64,000 nt of DNA from an uncultured Paracoccaceae bacterium (GTDB lineage: Bacteria; Pseudomonadota; Alphaproteobacteria; Rhodobacterales; Rhodobacteraceae): NCBI GenBank assembly GCA_947498985.1, contig CANMMF010000001.1, positions 124,001 to 188,000 of the forward strand. The letters run 5' to 3'. The notes under the pieces are model-generated. The model searched no databases and had not been told where the DNA came from. It was given only the letters and a program-made list of their open reading frames with translations. A program made the position numbers and the translations under genes. The first letter of the stretch is position 1, and the number at the start of each line of letters is the position of its first letter. Of the stretch, positions 25,649 through 33,022 are shown in pieces.

Positions 25649-26592
25649 TGCAGATCCTGTCCTTCTCCGCCGCGTTGCCGCAACTGCGCCTGCCCGCCAC
25701 CGAGATCAGATCGGCCTGGAAATCCGCGCCGCGCGGGCTGGTCTCGAAACCGGTCTGCGGCTTTGACGAAGACGCGATCACGCTGGGCATCGACGCCGCA
25801 CGCGCCGCCTGCGCCGATCAGGAGACCCCCTCGGCGATCTTTCTGGGCGCCACCACCTTGCCTTACGAGGAAAAGCCCGCCGTGGCCGATCTTGCCGCCG
25901 CGGTAACCGGGCAGCCGGATGTCGCATGTTTCGAGATCCGCGGCAGCGCGCAGGCGGGGCTTCAGGCGCTCTGGATGGCCGCGCTGCACGCGCAGGCCAC
26001 TGGGCAGACGGCTCTGGCCGTGATGGCGGATGCGCCGCTCGGGGCGGAACATACGGCACTTGGGCAGGCCTGCGGCGCGGGGGCTGCTGCGTTTCTGGTG
26101 GGGCAGACGGCGGGCTGCGCGCGCATTGAAGGGCTACAGGGTGCGACATCGCCTGCCTTCGGGCACCGCTTCCGCAAGGCCGGGGCGGCGACCCTCTCGG
26201 ATCTGGAACTGCGCACCGATCCTGCGGGCAAGGCGTTGGACGCGCTTGATCTGTCACCCGCCGCGCATCTGCTCGGCGTGCTGCCACCGCGGCTGGAGGC
26301 GAGCCTGGCCAAGCGTCTGGGCGCCGAGGCAGACGGGCTCTGGCCACGTCTGGGTGACACCGGAGCGGCGGCGGCGGGGCTGGCGCTTTGCCATTGGCTC
26401 GGGACCGCGACCTCCGGCGCCGAGGCGCTGTGCGTGGCAACAGGTGGCGGCGCCGCGGCGCTGCGTGTGACCGCAACGCAGGACGGAACCGGCGGCACGC
26501 GGCTTGCAGACATGCTCGAGCTGGACCGCGAGATCGACTACGTGACCTATCTCAAACATCGACGGATCTTCACCGGAGGAACGGGCCAATGA
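25645..26592 (+). CDS. HMG-CoA-synthase-like protein lacking the catalytic cysteine
   Basis: A 315-residue thiolase-fold protein of the HMG-CoA synthase / KAS III type, shorter than true HMG-CoA synthases (about 350-390). Where those enzymes read FEIKEACYGA, this one reads FEIRGSAQAG at residues 96-105, so the acyl-accepting cysteine is replaced by alanine. The catalytic glutamate region is also changed (GATTLPYEEK). The C-terminal GDTGAAAAGLALCHWLG helix is kept. The fold therefore seems conserved without acyl-transfer chemistry, suggesting a structural or channelling role for the adjacent thiolase and DUF35 proteins, with which it overlaps by four bases on both sides. Confidence 0.7.
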   Translation: MMQILSFSAALPQLRLPATEIRSAWKSAPRGLVSKPVCGFDEDAITLGIDAARAACADQETPSAIFLGATTLPYEEKPAVADLAAAVTGQPDVACFEIRGSAQAGLQALWMAALHAQATGQTALAVMADAPLGAEHTALGQACGAGAAAFLVGQTAGCARIEGLQGATSPAFGHRFRKAGAATLSDLELRTDPAGKALDALDLSPAAHLLGVLPPRLEASLAKRLGAEADGLWPRLGDTGAAAAGLALCHWLGTATSGAEALCVATGGGAAALRVTATQDGTGGTRLADMLELDREIDYVTYLKHRRIFTGGTGQ

Positions 26593-27050
26593 CCTCCTAT
26601 ATCTCCTTGCCGCAATTCGAGGCGACGCTGGATGAACGGCTGCGCCTGGTCGCCGCAAAATGCGACGCCTGTGACACGCTCACCTATCCAAAGCGGCCCA
26701 TCTGCCCGTCCTGCGGCGGCGATGCCTTCACCGATCAGCCCCTGTCCGGGAAAGGGGAGATCTACAGTTTCACCCATATCCTCGGCGCCACGGTGCCGTC
26801 GGAATTCGATGAGGAACAGCAGATATCGGGGGATGTCTGCGTGGCGGTTCTGCAGCTGGACGAAGGGCCACGGCTGATCGCGCGACTGGCGGATGTGACC
26901 CCCGACGCGCTGGAGATTGGCCTGCGGGTCGAGGCCCGCGTGCGCAAGCTTTACGATCAGGAAGGTGTGCAGCGTTACGGGCTGAAATTTGTGCCTCTTC
27001 AGGCGCTTGGAGTCCTTCCGCGGCGGCCCGTCCGGACCCGGCCAGCGTAA
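26589..27050 (+). CDS. DUF35 (zinc-ribbon plus OB-fold) acyl-CoA-binding protein
   Basis: A 153-residue protein with an N-terminal zinc ribbon, CDACDT and CPSCGG at about residues 27-46, followed by an OB-fold domain with the typical GKGEIYSFTHI strand. DUF35 proteins bridge or support thiolases, HMG-CoA synthases and retro-aldolases and bind acyl-CoA. Its ATG overlaps the stop of the HMGS-like gene, the same order as in archaeal thiolase/HMGS/DUF35 operons. It ends the operon that begins with the PaaK-like ligase. Confidence 0.9.
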   Translation: MTSYISLPQFEATLDERLRLVAAKCDACDTLTYPKRPICPSCGGDAFTDQPLSGKGEIYSFTHILGATVPSEFDEEQQISGDVCVAVLQLDEGPRLIARLADVTPDALEIGLRVEARVRKLYDQEGVQRYGLKFVPLQALGVLPRRPVRTRPA

Positions 27051-27061
27051 ATGAAATCTTG

Positions 27062-27078
27062 TTTCACACAGCGGAATA
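27062..27078. promoter_or_regulatory. IclR-type operator, site E
   Basis: TTTCACACAGCGGAATA, in the 118-bp gap before the second TAXI-TRAP operon, matches the site B2 pattern (TTTCGCACTGCGGAAA) at most positions. Confidence 0.55.
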
Positions 27079-27168
27079 TGCAAGACAAAGGCATACGGGG
27101 CTGAGACCCTGAATTTCGTAAGACGATGCGCATGCGGCGACCCGCCATTGCGCAAAAGGGAGGATACC

Positions 27169-28305
27169 ATGAACCCATTCACCGCCATCAAGCGGGGCCT
27201 GTCCGCCTGCGCTGCCGCGCTCGCCCTGACCCTGCCCGCGCAGGCCGACGATGCCAGCCTGCCCGACCGGATGATGTGGTCGGCCTATGACGTCGGAAGC
27301 TCCGGCTACGCGCAGGCCGCGGCCATTTCCGACGCGCTGACCACGGCTTACGGCACACGCATCCGGATCATGCCGTCGGGCACCTCGATCGGACGGATGC
27401 TGCCGCTCAAGACCGGCCGCGTGACCTATGGATGGCTGGCGAACGAGGTCTTCTTTGCGACCGAGGCGATCCACGATTTTGCCTCGCGCGAATGGGGCCC
27501 GCAGGATCTGCGGGTGCTGATGGGCAAGCCGTCCTCCTACGGGATCGCGGTTGCCGGGGATGCCGGGATCGGGAGCATCGAGGATCTGCGCGGCAAGCGG
27601 GTGGCTCGGGTCACGGCAAACCCGTCGCTGAACATCAAGAACGAGGCGATCCTCGCCTTTGCCGGGCTCACCTGGGACGATGTCGAGGTGATCGAGGTGC
27701 CGGGCTACGCGCAATCCATCCGCGCGGTGATCGAAGGCCGCGCTGATGCCGCTGGCGGCGTGCCGGGCTCCGCGCTTTTCCGCGAGCTTGAGGCGTCGTC
27801 GCGCGGCATCGCCTGGGTCGATATCCCCGCCGATAACGAAGCGGGCTGGGAGACGCTGCGCGGCATCGCGAGCTTCTTTGCGCCGGTCGATGAAACCGTG
27901 GGCGCGGGTCTTTCGGCGGACAACCCCGCCGCGCTGATCTCCTACCGTTACCCGATGATCACGGTCTATGCCGGTGCGGATGAGGAAGAGATCTACCAGT
28001 TCACCAAGGCGATGATCGACAGTTTTGATGCCTACAAGGACGCCACCGCCGTCATGCCGCGCTGGGCCGTGGCCGAAGCCGGTGTGCCGCCCGCGGATGC
28101 GCCCTTCCACCCCGGTGCGATCCGGGCCCTGACCGAAGCGGGCGCCTGGACGGATGAGCACACCGCCTGGAACGACGCGCGCCTTGCCCGCCTGAACGCG
28201 GTGATCGAGGCCTGGGACAGCGCCTCTGACGCGGCGCTGGACGAAGGCGTGGCGGACAAGGACTGGCCCGCCTATTGGCAAGAGCGTCGCGCCGCGATCG
28301 AGTGA
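27169..28305 (+). CDS. TAXI-family TRAP substrate-binding protein 2
   Basis: A 378-residue periplasmic binding protein with a Sec signal ending near AQA (about residue 25). It opens with MMWSAYDVGSSGYAQAAAI, continues with GTSIGRMLPLKTGRVTYGW and then LRGKRVARVTANPSLNIKNEA, the same order of blocks as binding protein 1 though clearly diverged. The ATG at 27169 follows a GGGAGGA site. A strong terminator follows immediately, before the permease gene, so the binding protein is probably made in excess over the permease. Operator site E lies upstream. Confidence 0.93.
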   Translation: MNPFTAIKRGLSACAAALALTLPAQADDASLPDRMMWSAYDVGSSGYAQAAAISDALTTAYGTRIRIMPSGTSIGRMLPLKTGRVTYGWLANEVFFATEAIHDFASREWGPQDLRVLMGKPSSYGIAVAGDAGIGSIEDLRGKRVARVTANPSLNIKNEAILAFAGLTWDDVEVIEVPGYAQSIRAVIEGRADAAGGVPGSALFRELEASSRGIAWVDIPADNEAGWETLRGIASFFAPVDETVGAGLSADNPAALISYRYPMITVYAGADEEEIYQFTKAMIDSFDAYKDATAVMPRWAVAEAGVPPADAPFHPGAIRALTEAGAWTDEHTAWNDARLARLNAVIEAWDSASDAALDEGVADKDWPAYWQERRAAIE

Positions 28306-28318
28306 TCCCTGATCCGGA

Positions 28319-28354
28319 GCGGGCGGGCCAGCGACGGCCCGCCCGCTTTCTTTT
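28319..28354 (+). terminator. Terminator/attenuator between TAXI protein 2 and its permease
   Basis: A perfect 11-bp stem (GCGGGCGGGCC with GGCCCGCCCGC) around a six-base loop is followed by TTTCTTTT, starting 14 bp after the binding-protein stop. It is the clearest intrinsic-type terminator in the window. Confidence 0.88.
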
Positions 28355-28378
28355 GTGCATGAGCCCGGTGACCGCGAC

Positions 28379-30352
28379 ATGACGGATCTGCCTCTGCCTC
28401 CCCGCGCGCCCGAGCTCGAAAAGGACGCGCCCGCGCCCGATCCCCGGCGCCCATGGGACCGTCCGGGCAGGCGGGTGACCGGCTTGGTCTACCTCGCCGT
28501 GGCCGCGCTGGGTGCGGCGGGCCTGCTGCTGACGATCAATCAGGTCTTTGCGCTGAAGATCGGCGGCGCGCTGCCGATCAACACCGCCTATTACGCGCTG
28601 ATCTTTGCGTTCTACCTGTCCGCGGCCTTTCTCACCCACCCGTTCCGGGGCCCGCGCGGCACACCTGTGAACGCCTTCGACTGTATGCTGGCGACCCTGG
28701 CCCTTGGGCTGGGGATCTACCTTTCCACGCAGGCGACCGAGATCCTGATGCGCGGCTGGGATCTGCTGGCGCCACCGGGTGTGACCGCTGTCGCCGCCGT
28801 CATCTGCCTGCTGGCGCTCGAAGGCGTGCGCCGCACCGGGGGGTTTCTGCTTTTCACGCTCTGTGCGCTGTTCGGCCTCTATCCGCTCATAGCAGACAGC
28901 ATGCCCGGCTTTCTCTGGGGCAGCCAATACGCGCCGCTGGAGCTGGTCCGCGCCCATGCGCTCGGCACCGAGAGCATCTTCGGCATCCCGATGCGCGTGG
29001 TCTCCGACATCATCCTGGGCTTCATCGTCTACGGCACCGCGCTCACGCTGACCGGCGGCGGCGCGTTCTTCATGGATCTGGCCGCCGCGCTCATGGGCCG
29101 GTCGCGGGGCGGGCCTGCCAAGGTTTCGGTGATCGCCAGCGGTTTCTTCGGCTCGCTGTCGGGGTCTGTCATTTCCAACGTGCTGTCGACCGGCACGATG
29201 ACCATCCCGACCATGAAACGCACAGGGTACGCGCCCTCCTATGCCGCTGCGGTGGAAAGCTGCGCCTCGACGGGCGGCGCGCTGACCCCACCCGTCATGG
29301 GGGCAGTGGCCTTCGTAATGGCCTCGATCCTCAATGTGCCTTACGCCGAGGTGGTGATCGCCGCGACGGTGCCGGCGGCGCTCTTCTACCTCGCGCTGCT
29401 GCTGCAGGCCGATTGCTACGCGGCGCGCAACGATCTGGGGCGGATGCCGGACGCGGAGATCCCGAAACTGGGCAAGACGCTGAAGGACGGCTGGGTCTAC
29501 CTGCTGTCGATCGCGGTGCTGATCTACGTGATCCTTGTGGTGGGCCGCGAGGCGCAGGCGCCGTTCTACGCGGCGGCTCTGCTGGTGGTGGCGGGCCTCT
29601 GGAAGAACGCCCGGGGCGGCAGGCTGGCCCTGCTGGCGGATGTGCTGGTGGGCACCGCGCGCAATGTCGGCAACCTCGTGGCGATCCTGCTCGGGATCGG
29701 GCTGATCATCGGCGGGCTGTCGATCACCGGCGTCGCCACCGCTTTCTCGCGCGAGCTGATCCAGTTTGCCGGAGGTTCGGTCATGCTGCTGCTGATCCTC
29801 GGCGCGCTCACCAGCTTCATCCTCGGCATGGGGATGACCTCGACCGCGTGTTACATCTTTCTGGCCATCGTGTTGGCCCCGGCGCTGATCGAGGCAGGGT
29901 TACATCCGATGGCCTCGCATCTTTTCATCCTCTACTGGGGCATGCTGAGCTTCATCACCCCGCCGGTGGCCCTGGCGGCGGCGGCGGCGGCCCAGGTGGC
30001 GGGCGCACCTGCGTTGCAATCGGGATTTGTCGCGATGCGGCTGGGGGCGACGCTCTTCATCCTGCCGTTCCTCTTTGTGCTGAACCCGACGCTGATCCTC
30101 GACGGGGCTCTGGGGCCGATCCTGTGGTCGCTCGGCACCGCGATCATCGCGATCTGGCTGCTCTCTGCGGGGTTCGAGCGCTGGCTTTACGGCATCGGGC
30201 GTCTCAATGCGGCGCAGGCGACGTTGGCGGTGGCGGGGGCGCTGACCCTGCTGGTGCCGGAGCATCGCACGGACTGGGCCGGGATCCTCGTGCTGGTGGT
30301 GCTCTATAGCTGGGGGCTGCTGGTCCGGAAACGGCGCGGGGCGGTGGTCTGA
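28379..30352 (+). CDS. TRAP transporter fused permease (TAXI system 2)
   Basis: A 657-residue protein with the fused DctQ-DctM arrangement. The N-terminus is a charged, proline-rich cytoplasmic tail; the four-helix domain follows (about residues 30-190), then the DctM domain with SGSVISNVLSTGTMTIPTMK and SCASTGGALTPPVMGAVAF, and the C-terminal YWGMLSFITPPVALA. It resembles the permease at 10.3-12.3 kb in layout and in these blocks but not closely elsewhere. The ATG at 28379 is used; an in-frame GTG at 28355 sits in the terminator tail. Expression would depend on read-through of the upstream terminator or on a promoter within it. Confidence 0.93.
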   Translation: MTDLPLPPRAPELEKDAPAPDPRRPWDRPGRRVTGLVYLAVAALGAAGLLLTINQVFALKIGGALPINTAYYALIFAFYLSAAFLTHPFRGPRGTPVNAFDCMLATLALGLGIYLSTQATEILMRGWDLLAPPGVTAVAAVICLLALEGVRRTGGFLLFTLCALFGLYPLIADSMPGFLWGSQYAPLELVRAHALGTESIFGIPMRVVSDIILGFIVYGTALTLTGGGAFFMDLAAALMGRSRGGPAKVSVIASGFFGSLSGSVISNVLSTGTMTIPTMKRTGYAPSYAAAVESCASTGGALTPPVMGAVAFVMASILNVPYAEVVIAATVPAALFYLALLLQADCYAARNDLGRMPDAEIPKLGKTLKDGWVYLLSIAVLIYVILVVGREAQAPFYAAALLVVAGLWKNARGGRLALLADVLVGTARNVGNLVAILLGIGLIIGGLSITGVATAFSRELIQFAGGSVMLLLILGALTSFILGMGMTSTACYIFLAIVLAPALIEAGLHPMASHLFILYWGMLSFITPPVALAAAAAAQVAGAPALQSGFVAMRLGATLFILPFLFVLNPTLILDGALGPILWSLGTAIIAIWLLSAGFERWLYGIGRLNAAQATLAVAGALTLLVPEHRTDWAGILVLVVLYSWGLLVRKRRGAVV

Positions 30353-30395
30353 CGGCGCGTCCTGCGCCGGTCCGGAACATCTCCGAATGCCACGT

Positions 30396-30800
30396 CTAGC
30401 CTTTCACGTATTGAAAGACACCCGAGCCTGTTGCCAGCAGCGCGCCCGCGGCATCGCGTACTTCGGAACTGCAGGTCTTTGTGCGCCGACCACCGCCCAC
30501 AACCTTGGCGGTTGTGGTCAGCCGTCCCTCGAGCATCGGGGCCAGAAAGCCGGTGGTGAAGCTGACCGTCACCACCTTGCGCACCCGGTTGCCATCCGCG
30601 TCGGCCCCAAGCGCTATGCCACAGCAGGTGTCCATCAGCGCCATGGCCACGGCACCGTGGCCGACATTGGAAAAGTTCATCAACTCCTCGCGCAGGGTCA
30701 GGTAGATTTCGGCAAAGCCGGGCTGGGCCGGGCCCATCTCCATCCCGATGAGCTGCGCAAAGGGCGAAGGCTGGTTTCCGACGGGCAACGCCCCGGTCAT
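30396..30800 (-). CDS. PaaI-family hotdog thioesterase
   Basis: A 134-residue hotdog-fold protein with the PaaI core: MNFSNVGHGAVAMALMDTCCGIAL on the hot-dog helix, preceded by LTLREELMN, then VTVSFTTGFLAPMLEGRL and GRRTKTCSSEVRD. Such enzymes hydrolyse stalled or dead-end acyl-CoA esters and free CoA. The ATG at 30800 overlaps the stop of the upstream fused hydratase/dehydrogenase gene by four bases. It is convergent with the second TAXI permease gene, leaving only 43 bp between their stops. Confidence 0.88.
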   Translation of the reverse strand: MTGALPVGNQPSPFAQLIGMEMGPAQPGFAEIYLTLREELMNFSNVGHGAVAMALMDTCCGIALGADADGNRVRKVVTVSFTTGFLAPMLEGRLTTTAKVVGGGRRTKTCSSEVRDAAGALLATGSGVFQYVKG

Positions 30801-32860
30801 CCGGTGAAGCTCCGGCCGGCTTCCGCCAGGTCGACCAGCAGCGGTGCGGGTTCCCACCACGGGCCGAGACGGTCATGGAATTCGCGCGTGCGGGCCAGCA
30901 CCTCGGCCAGACCGCGCTGGTCGGCGTCATACATCGGACCACCCCGCCAGGCCGGAAAGCCATAGCCGTAACGGTAGACCACATCGACATCCCCGGCGCT
31001 GCGCGCCGCACCGCTGCCGATCAGCCGCGCGCCTTCGTTCACCAGCGCCAGCACGCAGCGGTCGCGGATCTCGTCATCGTCGATCTTGCGCCGCGTGATC
31101 CCGCGCCGCGCCGCCACCGCCTCGATGATCGCGGCAACCTCGGCGCTGTCATGGGGCGTGCGATCGCCCTCCCTGTAGTCGAAATAGCCCTTGCCCGCCT
31201 TCTGGCCGGTGCGGCCTTCGGCCACCACCGCGTCGATCACTTCAGGAAACGGATGATGGGGGTAGTGAGCCCGCCATTCCTTGCGCACCGCAAGCCCCAC
31301 ATCGTTGCCAGACAGATCGCGCACCGCAAAGACACCCATCGCCATGCCATAGTCGCGCAGCACACGGTCGACCTGCGCCGGGGTTGCACCTTCCTCGAGC
31401 AGGCTTTCGGCCTCGCGCCCGTAGTGAAACAGCATCCGGTTGCCGACAAAGCCCGGCACCATGCCCACCGGCACGGGCACCTTGCGGATCCGGCGGGAAA
31501 AGGCCATCGCGGTGGAGAGCGCCTCTTCCGACGTGCCCTTGGCGCGCACAACCTCCACCAGTTTCATCACATGGGCGGGCGAGAAGAAATGCAGGCCCAC
31601 CACATCCGCACCGCGCGCGGTTACGCTGCCGATTTCGTCGATGTCGAGCGACGAGGTGTTGGTGGCCAGGATCGCGCCTTCTGGCAGAACCCGGTCGAGC
31701 TCCCGGAAGACCGCGTGCTTGACCTCCATCGATTCAAACACCGCCTCGACCACCAGCCCGGCACCGGAGAGCGCATCGTAGCTGGTGGCGATGCGCAGCC
31801 GACCGGCGATGGCCTCGGCCTGCGCTGCGTCCATCTTGCCGCGTTGCACAGCGCGGTCGTGGCTGCCGGAGATCCGCGTCAGCGCGCGGTCGAGCGCCGC
31901 CTGATCGCGGTCGACGATCACGGTCTCGTAGCCCGCCGCGGCGCAGGCCATGGCGATGCCCGCACCCATCGTGCCCGCGCCGATCACACCCACGGTGTCG
32001 AAGCTGCGCGGCTCTGGCCCGTCCTTGAGTTTGGTGGCGGCGCGCTCGGCAAAGAAGAGATGCACCAGCGCCCCGCGTTGCGGACCCTTGCGGCAGTCCT
32101 GAAACAAGGCGCGCTCGGCGGCCATACCCTCGGCCAGAGGCAGATCGAGCGACCGGCGCACCGCCTCGATGGCCTTTTGCGGGGCGATCTGACCGCGTGC
32201 GGATTTCTCAAGTTGCGCGGCCATCTTGCCAAACACCGGATCGTCCGGGTGACGCCCGTCGAGCTTGCCCGCCCCGCGATCCGGCAGACCGGTTTCCAGA
32301 ACCTGTCGCGCGGCGGCAAGCCCCGCGCTGCGCGGGTCGCTCTCGTCGGATATGGCGTCCACGATCCCGTCTTCCAGCGCCTGCGCCGCGCCGACGCGTT
32401 CGGCCCCGGTGATCATCTCGAGCGCACGCTCCAGTCCGGCCAGCGGCGGCAAAAGCTGCGTGCCGCCAGCGCCCGGGATGATTCCGAGGCTGACCTCGGG
32501 CAGGCCCAGCTTTGTGCCGGGCATCGCGACCCGCATGTGACAGCCCAGCGCCAGTTCCAGCCCGCCGCCCAGCGTCGTGCCGTGCAGCACCGCAATTACC
32601 GGCACATCGCACCCTGCCAGCGCCAGCACCACTTCCGGCAGATGCGGCTCCAATGGCGCGTTTGCAAATTCCTTGATATCCGCGCCGGCCACAAAGGTCC
32701 GCCCCGCCGCCGTCAGCACTACGGCCCTGGCGTCGCCGATCCCGCCCAAGGCCTCCAGGATGCCGGCGCGCACGGCCTGCGACGTGGCATTGACCGGCGG
32801 GTTGTCGATGGTGATGATGGCGATCTCGCCGTCCCGGTCCAGCCGGACTTGCCCTGACAT
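30797..32860 (-). CDS. Fused enoyl-CoA hydratase / 3-hydroxyacyl-CoA dehydrogenase 2
   Basis: A 687-residue FadB-type bifunctional enzyme. The crotonase domain has RTFVAGADIKEFAN, HGTTLGGGLELALGCHMRV and GLPEVSLGIIPGAGGTQLL with both catalytic glutamates. The dehydrogenase part has GVIGAGTMGAGIA, the catalytic histidine in GLHFFSPAHVMKLVEVV, and GNRMLFHYGREAESLL. The ATG at 32860 follows GGGAGG; the frame is open upstream but the extension is antisense to the phosphatase gene. It forms a two-gene unit with the PaaI thioesterase and is divergent from the PhoD-like gene. It is more conventional than the paralogue at 19.9-22.1 kb. Confidence 0.95.
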   Translation of the reverse strand: MSGQVRLDRDGEIAIITIDNPPVNATSQAVRAGILEALGGIGDARAVVLTAAGRTFVAGADIKEFANAPLEPHLPEVVLALAGCDVPVIAVLHGTTLGGGLELALGCHMRVAMPGTKLGLPEVSLGIIPGAGGTQLLPPLAGLERALEMITGAERVGAAQALEDGIVDAISDESDPRSAGLAAARQVLETGLPDRGAGKLDGRHPDDPVFGKMAAQLEKSARGQIAPQKAIEAVRRSLDLPLAEGMAAERALFQDCRKGPQRGALVHLFFAERAATKLKDGPEPRSFDTVGVIGAGTMGAGIAMACAAAGYETVIVDRDQAALDRALTRISGSHDRAVQRGKMDAAQAEAIAGRLRIATSYDALSGAGLVVEAVFESMEVKHAVFRELDRVLPEGAILATNTSSLDIDEIGSVTARGADVVGLHFFSPAHVMKLVEVVRAKGTSEEALSTAMAFSRRIRKVPVPVGMVPGFVGNRMLFHYGREAESLLEEGATPAQVDRVLRDYGMAMGVFAVRDLSGNDVGLAVRKEWRAHYPHHPFPEVIDAVVAEGRTGQKAGKGYFDYREGDRTPHDSAEVAAIIEAVAARRGITRRKIDDDEIRDRCVLALVNEGARLIGSGAARSAGDVDVVYRYGYGFPAWRGGPMYDADQRGLAEVLARTREFHDRLGPWWEPAPLLVDLAEAGRSFTG

Positions 32861-32907
32861 CACATGCCTCCCTTTTCGCTTCGGGGTACTCATAGGACAC
32901 TCGGCCA

Positions 32908-32938
32908 ACCTGCGAAATAGTTTTTTGACTGGCGAAAT
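32908..32938. promoter_or_regulatory. IclR-type operator, site F (degenerate)
   Basis: ACCTGCGAAAT and TTTTGACTGGCGAAAT in the divergent interval match the site B pattern partially, each keeping an intact TGCGAAA- or GGCGAAA-type half. It is the weakest of the six intervals but lies where a site is expected. Confidence 0.4.
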
Positions 32939-33022
32939 GAGCCTTGGCCGGTGGCGCGAGGCGTTTGACGGCTTAGATACCTTCTGCCACGCTACGGCCT
33001 GCTGCGACTGGATGCTGACGTC

